From assembly GCA_009829735.1 (NCBI GenBank), contig CM020619.1, positions 9,910,375 through 9,974,374 on the forward strand: DNA of 64,000 nucleotides, read 5' to 3'. The notes under the pieces were generated by a model. That model did not search any database, was not told where the DNA came from, and worked only from the letters and a program-made list of their open reading frames with translations. This stretch comes from Pyropia yezoensis. Taxonomy: Eukaryota > Rhodophyta > Bangiophyceae > Bangiales > Bangiaceae. Position numbers and translations under genes: made by a program. Shown piece after piece: positions 39,129 to 49,580 of the stretch (position 1 is the stretch's first letter; each line of letters starts with the position of its first letter).

Positions 39129-42100
39129 ATGGCGGCAGCCGCCGCGGCGCCCCCCCCTGGGGCTGGTGCCCCCCCCCCCCTGGCGGTTGGCTCGGCGACC
39201 CCCCCCACACCGCTGTCCCTGGCGGCATCCGCCGCCCTCGCCGCCGCCCGGCCGTCGGCGGGCCGCCGCCGCGCCGCACAGCGGGCCGTAGCGGCGGTGC
39301 GGGCCGCCTTAGCGGCCGCCCCCGACCGCTCCCTCACCGCCACGTCGGCGGCGGCGCAGCTGACCGCCGCCGCCGCCGCCACCGCCGCCACTGCGGGTGG
39401 TGGGGGCCGCCGGCGCCTGCTGGCCAACCCCGACGTGGCGTTGACGTGGGCGCCCCCCGAGCGGGTGGCCCTGACCGGCGCCGCGGCCGTCGGCCTGTCC
39501 ACCCACGTCCTGGATGTGGTGGTGGTGGTGCCCCGGCGGGTGCTCCGGGGCAAGGATGTTAAGCGGGGGCAGTGGGCGGACAAGCGGCGGCTGTACCTGT
39601 GCGCGGTGGCCGACGCGCTCGCCGCCACCGTCGGTGGGGCGCCCGCTGGCGCCGCCGCGCGGGGCGCCAAGCGCAGGGCCCCCGGCGGCGCGCGCGGCAC
39701 CACCGCCGACGCGCCGCCCGCGTCGGCGGGCGGCTGGACTGCCATACGGTGGGCGGCGGGCGTCGGCGGGGACCCGACGCGCCCCACCCTCACCGCCACC
39801 CACGGGGGAACCACGCGGGTGCGGCTGCTCGCCGCAGCCCCCGCCAACGTCTTTGACCTCCCCCGGCTGGCGGACGGGTGCGCCAACGCGGGCGGCCCGG
39901 CGCCGTCGCCGGTGTACAATGCGGGCGTGGCGGGGGACGTGGCCGCCGCCGCTGCGGCGCGCCACCTGCGGGCGGTGCTTGGCACGCCGGGCCGCCGCGC
40001 GGCCGCGCTGCTGCGCGCCTGGGCGGCACGCGCGGCGGTGGGCGGGGGGGGGGGGTCGGGCGTGTTGGACCAAGGCTTTGTGTGGGCCGTTGCCGTTGCG
40101 GCGGTGGCGGGTGCGCCTGGCGGGGGGGGGGCGGGGGGGGGAAGCGGCGGCGGCGGCGGCGGCGGCGACGCGAGCGTGGCGGGGGACCTCCAGCGCTTCC
40201 GGTCGGTGCTCGCCTTTGTCCGCCGGGGGGGGCTCCGCAACCGGGCACCAGGGGAGGGCCAGCCGCCCGCGTGGTTGGCCATCCCCCCGGTGCACCGGCG
40301 AGGGGGTGCACCGGGGGGTGGTGGCTCGGACAGCGACGGGGACAGCGGCGGCGACAGTAGCGACGGCGACGGCGACGGCGCGGCCGGCGACAGCGTGCAC
40401 ACCCTCCCCGCCGCCCTGCCCCCTGTCAATGTGCTTGCACGGCTCCCGGCGACGGAGTTGGCCGCCCTTGAGGCGGACGCGCGCTCCACGCTGGCGGCTT
40501 TGGCGCACCCGGGTGCCACCGCCGGCGCGGGCCCGGGCTCCCACGCGGCGCTCTTCTCCCCGGCGCCGCCACCGCCGCCGCCGGCCCTGTACGATGCGCT
40601 CGTGCGGGTGACCCTGCCCGACGAGGCGGACGACGCGATTGCGACTGCCGCGGCGGGCGTCGTCACCACCGCCCTGGTCGGCTCCCGCCGCGCGTCGGCG
40701 GCGGTGGTGCTGCCGTCCCCCGCGGCGGGGGTGCTGCTCATGGGCATTGTCGCGTCGCCGGCGACGCTCTTTCGGCGGGTCGACACGGCCGCGTCGGGGT
40801 CCACGGCGGCGGCGGCGGCGGAGGCGGCGCCCGGGTCGGCGCCGCCGACCCCCTCGGCGGCAGCGTCCGCGGCGTTTCGGGCCTTTTGGGGGGAGGCGTC
40901 GGAGCTCCGCCGCTTTGCCGACGGCACCATTGCCGAGTCGGTGGTGTGGCCCGCGGCGGCCACCCCCGACGTGGCCGACGTGCCCGCCGCGCTCCTCACC
41001 GCCGCGCTCGCCCGCCACGTGCCCGGCGCGGGGGTGGCGGCGTTCATGAGCGGCGCCCGCTGGGGGGGGCTTCCCCCCGAGGTTGCCCTCGCGGCCCCGG
41101 CCGCGGCGGCGGCCGCTGACGCCCTCGGCGTGGCCGCGCGGGGAGTGGATCCCGCGGCGGTGGGCGGCAAGGTGCTCGGCCTGGCGCCCGTGGCGCCGCT
41201 CCTCCGCCGCACCGAGCCCGTCGCGGGGGCGGGTGGCCTCGCCGCTGCGCGGGGCAGCCGCGTGGTGCGGGCGCCGCTAGAGGTGGTTGCGCGCATCCGG
41301 GTGGTGGGGGTGGTCGCAGAGAGCGCGCGGGACGAGGACCCCACCGTCGCCGCTGCGGTGGTGATGCGCGTTTGTTTGGGCCTGGCGGCCGCCCTGCGCG
41401 CCGGTGGCGTGGACGCGACGGCCGTGGCGGGCGGGACTGTTGAGGCTACCCTCGGTGGGTGGGTGTTTCGGCTGGCGCCCGCCCTCGTCGGCGGCGACGA
41501 CGACGCGCCCATCGCCGGGGGGGGGTCCACCCTGGCGGGCGGCCGTGACTGGACCACCGTCACCCGTCCCGCGCTGGCCGAGGCGCTCCGGCAGGTTGCC
41601 GCTGCGGTGCCTGGCTTTTCGGTTGCCGCGCGGCTGGCCAAGCGGTGGCTCGCCGCCCAGATGCTGGCGCCGGCCTTTGCCGACGAGCTGGTCGAGTGCC
41701 TCGTCGCGGCGGCGCTGGCGCCCGCCGGGCGGGGGCTCCCCGTGGTGGGGGGGGGCGCCCTGTCGGGCTTTTGCCGCTTCCTCTACCTTCTCGCTGACCA
41801 CCCGTTCGCCGCGGCGCCGGTGGTGGTCGACCTGCCAGGGCTGGAAGACGTGTGGCTGCCACCTGTTGAAGACGGGGGAGCTGGTGAGGGGGGGGCGGGG
41901 GCGGGGGGTACACCCGGTGCTGCCGCTGACGCGGCTGCCGACCGCACCGCCCGTCTGTACGCGGCGGCCGCGGCGGCGTACGCGGCGCGCGGTCGCGTGC
42001 CAGGCAGTGGGGGCGGTGGCGGTAGCAGCGGAGGCGGCCATGGCGGCGCCATCCCCCTGACGCTCGCCACCGCCCTGGACGTGGGCGGCGACACCTTTGC

Positions 42101-42773
42101 GCCAGCAACCCTCCGGGGCCCCGCCCCCGTGGTCCTCCGCCGCACCATTGCCGCCGCCGCGGCGGCACTGGCCGTCATCACCGCTGCGGGTGGGGCGCTT
42201 GACGAGCGGCGGCTCTTCACCCCGCCGCTCAGCGACTATGACGCGGTGCTGGACCTGGACCCGGCGGCGGTGCCGGCGGTGGAGGTGGCGGCCGATGCGG
42301 CTGCTGCCGCGGCAGGCGTGCGGGCGCTCAAGGGCGGGGAGCTGACGGGCGCCGTCGGGGGGGGCAAGCGCCGGGTGCGGCGGCGGCTCGGCCACGCGCT
42401 CGTCGGCTATGATCCGGTCGCAGCCTACATGGCGGCGTTGGAGCAGGGGTGGGGGCGGTCCGCAGCCTTTTTTGTGGACCCTCTAGGCGGCCTGACCGTG
42501 GGGGTGGTCTGGCGTGGCGACGGGGCCACCCCGTTTAGCGTCAATCGCACCGTCTACGCGTCGCCAGTGGGGATGGTGCCGGTGGTGGGCTCGGGCGCCA
42601 CGTCGGCCAGGAAAAAGGCCAAGCGGGGGCGCCGCGGTGATGCGACCGCCAGCGGCGACGCCGGGGGGGGCGTTGCCCGTCTCGTGTGGAACACAGACGA
42701 GATGCTGTGGGCGATGGTGTCCCTTGGGGGGGAGCTTGTCGCGGGCGTGCGCCGCAGGGGGGTCGACTGGTGA
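39129..42773 (+). CDS. UTP22: Nrap/Utp22 family nucleolar pre-rRNA processing factor
   Basis: Single exon, 1214 aa from ATG 39129; the frame is open further upstream but has no ATG there. Nrap/Utp22 belongs to the UTP-C module of the small-subunit processome and binds Rrp7; it is built of catalytically dead nucleotidyltransferase/PAP-like repeats. Visible family blocks: LDVVVVVPRRVLRGKDVKRG with KRRLYLCAVADAL (domain 1), VLDQGFVWAVAVAAVAG, RRFADGTIAESVVWPAAAT (domain 3 start), VLGLAPVAPLLRRTEPV (the Nrap L.I..V.P....RYT region), FSVAARLAKRWLAAQMLA, FCRFLYLLADHPFAAAPV, and the C-terminal YDPVAAYMAALEQGWGRSAA then FFVDPLGGLTVGVVWRGD. A lysine-rich segment (RKKAKRGRRGD) near the end fits nucleolar targeting. 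Ala/Gly expansions lengthen it slightly. Strong GC bias creates long mirror frames on the other strand. Confidence 0.88.
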   Translation: MAAAAAAPPPGAGAPPPLAVGSATPPTPLSLAASAALAAARPSAGRRRAAQRAVAAVRAALAAAPDRSLTATSAAAQLTAAAAATAATAGGGGRRRLLANPDVALTWAPPERVALTGAAAVGLSTHVLDVVVVVPRRVLRGKDVKRGQWADKRRLYLCAVADALAATVGGAPAGAAARGAKRRAPGGARGTTADAPPASAGGWTAIRWAAGVGGDPTRPTLTATHGGTTRVRLLAAAPANVFDLPRLADGCANAGGPAPSPVYNAGVAGDVAAAAAARHLRAVLGTPGRRAAALLRAWAARAAVGGGGGSGVLDQGFVWAVAVAAVAGAPGGGGAGGGSGGGGGGGDASVAGDLQRFRSVLAFVRRGGLRNRAPGEGQPPAWLAIPPVHRRGGAPGGGGSDSDGDSGGDSSDGDGDGAAGDSVHTLPAALPPVNVLARLPATELAALEADARSTLAALAHPGATAGAGPGSHAALFSPAPPPPPPALYDALVRVTLPDEADDAIATAAAGVVTTALVGSRRASAAVVLPSPAAGVLLMGIVASPATLFRRVDTAASGSTAAAAAEAAPGSAPPTPSAAASAAFRAFWGEASELRRFADGTIAESVVWPAAATPDVADVPAALLTAALARHVPGAGVAAFMSGARWGGLPPEVALAAPAAAAAADALGVAARGVDPAAVGGKVLGLAPVAPLLRRTEPVAGAGGLAAARGSRVVRAPLEVVARIRVVGVVAESARDEDPTVAAAVVMRVCLGLAAALRAGGVDATAVAGGTVEATLGGWVFRLAPALVGGDDDAPIAGGGSTLAGGRDWTTVTRPALAEALRQVAAAVPGFSVAARLAKRWLAAQMLAPAFADELVECLVAAALAPAGRGLPVVGGGALSGFCRFLYLLADHPFAAAPVVVDLPGLEDVWLPPVEDGGAGEGGAGAGGTPGAAADAAADRTARLYAAAAAAYAARGRVPGSGGGGGSSGGGHGGAIPLTLATALDVGGDTFAPATLRGPAPVVLRRTIAAAAAALAVITAAGGALDERRLFTPPLSDYDAVLDLDPAAVPAVEVAADAAAAAAGVRALKGGELTGAVGGGKRRVRRRLGHALVGYDPVAAYMAALEQGWGRSAAFFVDPLGGLTVGVVWRGDGATPFSVNRTVYASPVGMVPVVGSGATSARKKAKRGRRGDATASGDAGGGVARLVWNTDEMLWAMVSLGGELVAGVRRRGVDW

Positions 42774-43211
42774 CTAATGCGCGCGCACCGTGGTAGTATG
42801 GGAGGGCGGTGGGGAGGAGGGGGAAAGGAGGGTAACAGGGAGCCACGTCGGCCAGCTACTCGGGAGCTGTACAAAGAAACATTCTATGGGGCCCTGGGCA
42901 CGCAGCACGCAGCACCTGTGCCGAGTTGTAGCCACAGCGACCGACTTTCAGCTACTCGGGAGCTGTGCAAAGAAACATTCTATGGGGCCCTGGGCACGCA
43001 GCACGCAGCACCTGTGCCGAGTTGTAGCCACAGCGACCGACTTTCTCTCCTGCGCTTGCCGCGCGCCCTGCCGTAGCACCATGTGCAGAGGGGCGGGGGT
43101 ACGCGCAGTGCGTGCAGCCATCCCAAGCCCGCTTGTCCCTCTCGTCGCTGCACTCACCCCCCCCCCCCATCTGGGGGTGAGCGTGCCCAGCCACCGCCTG
43201 CCAACCCCATT
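42774..43211. other. Convergent intergenic region with a tandem duplication
   Basis: Lies between the 3' ends of the Utp22 and gelsolin genes and is mostly filled by a 96-bp direct repeat. Confidence 0.7.
42854..43045. repeat. Two tandem copies of a 96-bp unit
   Basis: AGCTACTCGGGAGCTGT starts at 42854 and again at 42950. The copies differ at one site by eye (TGTACAAAG versus TGTGCAAAG). The period is a multiple of three and both copies are open in one + frame, giving a 32-residue repeat (RELYKETFYGALGTQHAAPV in copy 1). Confidence 0.92.
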
Positions 43212-44348
43212 CTAGGCAAACAGCGCGTTCCACTTGTCCTTCGTCGCTGTCGTGCAGGTGGTGACGGGCGTCCACGCCTCGGCGCCCGCGGCGGACAGGA
43301 TTTTGTCCGCCTGCGCGGCCATGTAAAACCGCTCGCTCCTGGAGCACTTCGCGCCCGCGTACAAGTACCCGGCGGCGCCGTCGCCCACCAACAGCAGCCA
43401 CACGTCGTCGGGGGTGACGGCGCCAGCGTCAATGGCGTCGCCCTCGGCAACCATTTCCACGCCTAGTTCGCCCGTCGAGTCTGACACCTTGAACAGCTTC
43501 TTGCCGCCGCTCGACACGAGCGAGTCGGGGTCCACCGCGGGGGCGCCGTGGGAGCCCTCGGGTGCCTCCTCTGCAATGTCCCCCTTTTCGCCCAGGGCGG
43601 CCCACCAGCCGTCCGCACCGTCCACCTCGTCCCCATCAATGACCGCGTCTTCGGCCTCGCCATCACGCTCCTCCTTGATGGCCTCAAACACCTCGGACGC
43701 GCGGCGGCGCTCAAACGGCCCACAGCCGCGGCCGTTAAACTGCCACAGCTTGAGGCCCGCATCGAGGATGAAGACGTCCGCGTGGTTGAGCGACGCCGCC
43801 GCCATCGGCACCTGCTTCACCTTGAGCGACGCGGACGTGCCGAACACGTGCAGCAGGCGCGGGGTGTACGACTCGGGCTCCACCTTGGTAAAGCCCGATG
43901 CGACGCCGCCCTCGAGGGTGCGAAAGACGGGGAAGAGGGCAAGGAACTTGGCGCTCTCGTGGCCTTCCGTCTCGCGGTACTGCACGGGCGCACCGTTGAG
44001 GAGGTCATCCAGGGCAACGGTGAAAAACGCCGACGCCCCCCGCTCGTCCTGCGTCGAGTCCTTGCCCTGCCAAAAGTGAAGGTCCCACGCCAGCGCGTCC
44101 GTCCCCTCAACCAGGTACGTACGGAGGACGATGAACGAGTCACCGCTGTAAAAGGTGCCGTGCTCGGCCGGGGCCAGCTTGGTCGGCTCAAACTTTTCAA
44201 TCCGCCACACCTCCACCCCCGCCGCGGCCCCGGCGCCGGTAAAGGCCTCCTCGCTCTCCGCCGCCGACTTGCGCAGCGCCGCGTCCATGTCGCCGCCAAT
44301 GCCGGCGAGGTTCGAGTCCTCAAACTTGAGCATATCCGCCATGACCAT
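43212..44348 (-). CDS. Gelsolin/severin/fragmin-type actin-severing protein
   Basis: 378 aa, the size of three-domain severins; it cuts and caps actin filaments in a calcium-dependent way. The start is ATG 44348 (a second ATG is six bases downstream). Domain 1 (about 25-130): VEVWRIEKFEPTKLAPAEHG, GTFYSGDSFIVLRTY, DLHFWQGKDSTQDERGASAF, QYRETEGHESAKFLALFP, matching the classical gelsolin W.GK.SSQDE..A and RE.QG.E motifs. Domain 2 (about 135-245): PRLLHVFGTSASLKVKQVPM, LNHADVFILDAGLKLWQFNG, then ERRRASEVFEAIK. Domain 3 is more divergent and begins near KKLFKVSDSTGELGVEMVAE. There is no headpiece. It is intron-free. A minus-strand TATA-like element lies about 260 bp upstream. Confidence 0.93.
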   Translation of the reverse strand: MVMADMLKFEDSNLAGIGGDMDAALRKSAAESEEAFTGAGAAAGVEVWRIEKFEPTKLAPAEHGTFYSGDSFIVLRTYLVEGTDALAWDLHFWQGKDSTQDERGASAFFTVALDDLLNGAPVQYRETEGHESAKFLALFPVFRTLEGGVASGFTKVEPESYTPRLLHVFGTSASLKVKQVPMAAASLNHADVFILDAGLKLWQFNGRGCGPFERRRASEVFEAIKEERDGEAEDAVIDGDEVDGADGWWAALGEKGDIAEEAPEGSHGAPAVDPDSLVSSGGKKLFKVSDSTGELGVEMVAEGDAIDAGAVTPDDVWLLLVGDGAAGYLYAGAKCSRSERFYMAAQADKILSAAGAEAWTPVTTCTTATKDKWNALFA

Positions 44349-44608
44349 GGTGGAGGAGGGAAGGGTGGGGGGGGGGGCGTTACCGCCGCGGCTCGCCCAC
44401 CAATGCAAGTGGCAGGAGAGAGATGAATAGTTGGGTGGAGGGGGAAGGAATGGGAAGAGGGGGCAGAGGGAGCACAGCTACGGCGCGTGCGTGAATGGCA
44501 GGGAGAGGGCGAGGCGGGGCACGGGATAAGCAGGCGGCTACGGGTGGCGGACGAACGGCAACTGCAAAATTGACTCTCTGACACCAGTCGCAGCCCCACC
44601 GGGGTGCC

Positions 44609-44616
44609 TCATATAT
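44609..44616 (-). promoter_or_regulatory. Candidate TATA element of the gelsolin gene
   Basis: The reverse strand reads GCATATATGAGG in an otherwise very GC-rich upstream region, about 265 bp before the ATG. Confidence 0.4.
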
Positions 44617-46799
44617 GCGTGCGGCAGTCGCCTTCCCCCCACCCCTTGCCCAAACCCCCGCCCACACCCCCGCCCACCACTATTTACTGCTGTACCGTAC
44701 CACCCCCCCACCCAACCAATGCCAAGAGGGGGACCACGAACGCCAGGCAGGCGACCGCTCAGTGCGCAGCGCTGCGAGGCTGCGCAGCGAGACACGACAG
44801 CGCCCCCACCCCCGCGGCCACCCCCCCCCACCCCGCGACGGCCACTGGCACAGGGCGAGTCAAGACACGCCACCAGAAGCTAAAAGAGGCGGGGCGGGGG
44901 GGAGGGGGAGGCGCGCCCCAGCCTTGATTACAACAGCCCCATCGCCTCTGCTGTCTCTCTCCCCACACACCCCGGCAGTGCAGCCGAGAGCGGGTGTTGC
45001 TTGCAGTGGCGCCGAATCGTCGCATCGTCAGCGGCTGTCTGCCCCGCCCCCGACGCGAAAATTATTCCGGCAGTCGACCGCCCTACGCCCCCATTCCAGC
45101 GCGCTGAACGATGTCTTGGGAGTTGTTTGTTTTTTTTGTGTGGTTTCTGGGTGTGGAGCGCAGAGGGAGAGAGGGAGAGCAGGCGCAGGAACAAGCCCGC
45201 TGAAGGGGCTTTGGTGCGGAGACCCAGGCATTGGGCTGGCGGGGGCGGTGGGGCGCAAGGGGGCGCGCGCGGGCGGGGAGGGGGAAGAGTAGGGATAGGC
45301 ATCCCGCCGCGCGCGCACACTGCCGGCGGTCCCGGCCACGCCATGCGTACCCACCGGTGCTCCCGCCCGCGCCCCCCGCTACCGCTTTCGCGGGGCGTCG
45401 TGAGTGGGGCCCGGTCGGCTTGGGGGAGGGGGAGGGGGAGGGGATCGGTCGTCCGACGGGTTGCGTGCGCCTCTTGTCGGTCCCGCCGCGGCCGAGGCGG
45501 CGGTTGGGGAGCCGCGGTGCGGTGCGGTGCGGTGGGGCAGAAAACGGTGACGACGCGGGTGGCTGCCGCGATAGGGAAGGGAGGGTGGAGGGGGCGGGTC
45601 GAGAGGGGGGGGTCGGGGCTTCCGCCGGCGCCGTACCAAACACCGCTGAATTGTCATTGTGATGGAGCGATTCCATGCGGCTGTCTGCGCCGCGTTTTTG
45701 AGTTGGCAGCGCCTCCTGCTCGTACGCGAGGATGGTGATCGCGTTGGGGAGGGGGGGAGGGAAAGGAGCGAGAGGGCGGGGAGAAGAGGCGGGAGGGTCG
45801 TTTGCGGCATGCCAAAACCTCTTCCGGAGCTGGCGTCAGGAGCGCGCTCCCTCCTCGCCACCCCCACTCGGCTGCGGGGCGGCCAGCCCGTGGTGCGCGA
45901 CGCATCCAGAAAAGCCTGCGGCGCGGCGCTCCCTGGGACGACACGGCCACCAATCAACCCTCGGGACGGATGGTGCGCTACTGGGAGAAATTCTCCCCGC
46001 GTCACTGCCCGATGGGGGAAGGAGCGACGGCCGGGCCGCCGACGACTGGCAGCGGAGGCTGGCACGGTCCTCTCGGGTAACGTCATGTGCGCATGGGTGG
46101 GGGCCTCATCTGCAGGAGAGTATAGGATGATTATGTAGCATGGACATGGGACGCGCGGGCTCCCAGCAGAGTATGTGCTGTAGCACCCAGTACAGTACAG
46201 TATAGTGCGCACCCATGTGCGCCTGCATCATAGGGCAGCCGGTGAGGGTCCTACGTCCCCGACTATGTATTGGCGCGCCCCCACGGGCGTGAGGGCGAGG
46301 GGGGAAGGGGCTCTCTTGTCCCGCGTCTCTCTCTCCGTCTCTCTTGTCCCGCGCCCGCCCTGCAGCCCCCAAGGGGGAGGCGCACGTGTTACTTGCCTCC
46401 GAGGGGCGCAAAATAATTTCGGCTCGCTGGTCGTGCTTCGCATTGACATTGCGCGCCCAAGTCCAGACCTTTCCAGATCCGCACCGATTTGAGTGGAAGC
46501 GCCTCGAACCGCCCTGCACGTGCATGGTTCCGCGCGACAGCGAGGATCACCTGCTGCCCCATTCTTTCGGAGAAGGTTGATCCCCCCACGTGCACGCACC
46601 GTCCAGGGCTTTCGTTCCCTCCCCAAGCTGAGAGTTAGGCTGTGGAACGATCGAGACTCTCCTAGGGGCACCTGGCAGAGGCCGTGCACACCCCTCCCGA
46701 ATGCAGTTTGCGGTGCGCGCGTGCCCACACGCCCACCTTGGGCCGCAGGCGCCAGCCGCATGGCGAGCTGGCGCTGCGCCTCGGCAGGTGTGCGGTAGC
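44617..46799. other. Long intergenic region, no gene seen
   Basis: GC-rich, with C-runs and G-runs. Open frames on both strands are Arg/Gly/Pro-rich without domains. Near 46561-46580 is ATTCTTTCGGAGAAGGTTGA, which resembles a gapped heat-shock element (TTC...GAA..TT) upstream of the small heat-shock gene. Confidence 0.45.
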
Positions 46800-46807
46800 T
46801 ATAAATA
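46800..46807 (+). promoter_or_regulatory. TATA box of the small heat-shock gene
   Basis: TATAAATA about 193 bp before the ATG. Given the GC content of the window, a perfect TATA box placed upstream of a stress gene is unlikely by chance. A pyrimidine-rich (TCTCC) leader follows. Confidence 0.75.
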
Positions 46808-46999
46808 CGGGTCCAAGTGCAGCCAGCTCGTGGTTCGAATGGTCAACGCACACACCATCCTCACTCGACCAACACCCACGAACACTCCTCATCCCTCCCC
46901 GCTGTGCGTTTACCACCCTCTCTCCCTTGCTCTCTGCTCTCTCTGCTTCCTTCCCCTCTCATCCTCTCCTACCACCTTCCCCCTTTCTCCCACCACGCA

Positions 47000-47518
47000 A
47001 TGGACCTTTTCGCGCTGGACCTCTTCAACCCTCCGGCCGCTCCCCAGCGCCGCTCGCGCGCCACTGACCCGTGGGCTCTCTGGCGCCCCATGACGGACCC
47101 TTCGTGGGCGCATTCCATGTCGGTGTGGCAGCCCCACTCGACGGTGAGCCGCTCCGAGGATGGCAAGATGCTCAACATCCGCTTTGAGACGCCCGGGTTC
47201 CCGCGTGACCGCCTCAACATCGAACTGAGCGACGACCAGTCGGTGCTGACCGTGTCGGGCTCGATGCGCAAGGAGACCAAGGCCGACGACGCTGGCGAAG
47301 TGGGCGGTTCGCAGGCGCAGCGCAACCCCTGGTCAAGCGTGGAGGAACGCCAGTTCTCCCAGTCGTACCGTCTGCCCCGCGACGCGGATGTCGAGTCCAT
47401 TAAGGCAGACTACGAGCACGGCGTGTTGGCTATCGCGGTGCCGTCCAAGGGGTCGGAGGCCCTGCCGCAGAAGCGGACGATTGCGATTGAGAACAAGGAC
47501 CCGCAGGTGACTGAGTAG
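47000..47518 (+). CDS. Small heat-shock protein (HSP20/alpha-crystallin)
   Basis: 172 aa, ATG 47000 to TAG 47516-47518, within the usual 150-200 aa range. It is an ATP-independent holdase chaperone that oligomerises and binds unfolding proteins. The N-terminal arm (1-45) starts MDLFALDLFN and contains DPWALWRPM. The alpha-crystallin domain (about 46-150) includes MLNIRFETPGFPRDRLNIEL, VLTVSGSMRKE, the loop WSSVEERQFSQSYRLPRDAD and the consensus II motif YEHGVLAIAVP. The C-terminal tail carries the I-x-I motif (RTIAIE) that docks into a neighbouring subunit. No plastid or mitochondrial presequence is evident, so a cytosolic class is inferred. The TATA box upstream fits inducible transcription. 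Confidence 0.96.
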   Translation: MDLFALDLFNPPAAPQRRSRATDPWALWRPMTDPSWAHSMSVWQPHSTVSRSEDGKMLNIRFETPGFPRDRLNIELSDDQSVLTVSGSMRKETKADDAGEVGGSQAQRNPWSSVEERQFSQSYRLPRDADVESIKADYEHGVLAIAVPSKGSEALPQKRTIAIENKDPQVTE

Positions 47519-49580
47519 GCTGCAGTGACAGGCTTGTGTTGATGTGTTGTATAGATAGAGGGCCTTGACTTGATGTTTTTCCACACTGTGTCTCCGAATA
47601 GAATCGACCGCCTCTTCGCCTAGTCTTTCCACTTGGGCTGCCCCTATACAGCCACACGACAGAAACTTATCGAGGTCCTTACTCGCCCCTCCCCCGGCTG
47701 CCATCGGGCGTGTTTGCGCTGTTCCTGTCCTCCACGGGGCGCCAACGGATGCGCACAAAGCAACCCTGGTTTCCTGGAGGGGGGGTAGAGCGCAGCGAGC
47801 GGCTCTCCCACAGGCGCCCCAGGCGCGTGCCGTGTGCGCACGCACTTTGCGCACGATGCAGGGGCGGGGGGAGAACTTGCCAGCCCCGCAAGCACCAAGA
47901 GCCTCGGTCCAGGTGCCCGTTGCTGTGAGAGGAGGCGTCGTGGCGGCGCCAACCGGTTGCGTACGCACGGGGTCCCTGCCACCCTTCTCGTCACACCCCC
48001 ACGTGCACGCCAGGCGGCTGGCCGCGCCTGGCCCGACGCCGCGACGCGGAACATGCGTGGCACCCGACTTCCGCGCGGCCTCCCGCCCGCGCGGGCAGCC
48101 GCGGCCGCCGCCCCAGCCCAGTCCACCCGACGCATCACAGAGCGTCTGCCAGCCGCCGGGCCCCCCCCCAACGTAAACAGATACAGGGAATGGGTAGAAT
48201 GTTTTTGGCGGCTAACCTTTTTCATGCCGCAAGAGAAAAAAAACCAGCCACTGTTGCTGTCCTGTACAGTACGCACGCCTTCTACACTGAACTGTCGGAG
48301 AGCCCACGAGCTACTTGTTTTTCTGAGCCAAGAGACAAACAAGAAGGACAAGAAACAAACAAGAAGGGTACCGCTGTGCAGCATGGCGGTCATGTGCCTG
48401 TGGTGCGTGAACTGACCACTTTGGAGCTCCGAGCCCCTCCCGCGTACCTGGCGCCCGCACTCTCGTCCCGTTGTAGGGGGTAGAGCAGGCAGCTGGTAGG
48501 CGGTAGAAATAAAGGGAGGTCGGGCAGATAAACTGTTTTTTTTTTTCTTGCCCAACATACGTCCAGAACGTCTGTTGGGCAAGGAAAAAAAAACAGCATG
48601 GCGTGGGCTACATAATAATTGCCTACTGTTCCTCATTTGCACACGGGGTGGATGCACGGTGACGCTCCTGCGGCCGTTGAGGGCGCACATGTGCGCGCGA
48701 TCGCTCTCCCTCCCTCTGGCCGGGGGGAACCGGACCCGCTGAGGGAGAGTACCTCCTCGCCGAGGCGTCACAGCGGAGTCTGCTCTCTGCAAGGACACCC
48801 TGGAGCGGCCAAAACCGTTGGCTGTATGCCGGGTATAAGGGCCCCATGAAGGGTGTGCAGAGGACGACAGCGCAGTGACACCGCCGCAAGGCAGACAGCC
48901 GCAGCGACTCCTAGAAGGGGGGACAGGCACGGCGAGCGGCGGCACTCCGAGCAGTGGATGTGAAACCATGTATCTTCCAGACCGAGCAAGACGGGGTTGT
49001 GAGAGTCTGCTGTCGACAGCCAACCCCCCCACAGAGGCCGTCAACGCCGCTTTTCCAGAAAGCAAGGACCACGGTGCAAGACCCTGCTGAGCCGCCGGCC
49101 TGTGGCGATCTGTGGGCGTTGGTGCGTCAATGAACCCTGGTGGGCTGGGAGTGCAGCCGCGCGGGAGCGGAGTACTGTACCGACGGAATCCAAGCCCATC
49201 GAGAGACCCAGTGGCAGCGTCGGCGGTTTGGGTGGTTGATGGCCATTTTGGCGTGGGCAGGCGGCGGCGGTCCCTCTGCATCATGCAAGGTGCACACCGG
49301 GGCCGCCTGCCCGCCCGCCACGAACCGTATGTGGCGCGGACGCCCCAATCCCAGCCATTGGCGTTGCCACCGGCAGCCGCCGCCACAGCCGTAGCGGTCC
49401 GTTCCCCCACCGCCCATTGCAATGTTGGTGGGCTGGCCAGCCCACCAGCACTCACCCTGCAACCGTTTCTTCTCTTTGTTCTTTTCCGCCCAGCTCCGGT
49501 GCACAGCCCCCCCCCCCCCAATCCCCACAGCCCCCCCCCCCCCACCACGCCCACCCCCCCCGCCCCTGCCCCACCTCCCC
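47519..49580. other. Intergenic region with one hairpin, no gene seen
   Basis: Includes the 3' region of the small heat-shock gene, a hairpin at 48533-48596 and AT-richer patches. Open frames are of low-complexity composition without domains. C-runs near 49509-49560 flank the 3' end of the next minus-strand gene. Confidence 0.5.
48533..48596. repeat. Inverted repeat with poly-T/poly-A arms
   Basis: Left arm 48533-48557 (CTG, eleven T, CTTGCCCAACA), loop of 15, right arm 48573-48596 (TGTTGGGCAAGG, nine A, CAG). It could form a long hairpin. Possibly a miniature element or a remnant; no target duplication is clear. Confidence 0.85.

Noticed and set aside
38864-41641. A 925-codon minus-strand open frame over the Utp22 gene
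   Set aside because: Pure Ala/Arg/Ser/Pro composition mirroring the GC-rich codons of the real gene; no domain, and the + strand has clear Nrap blocks.
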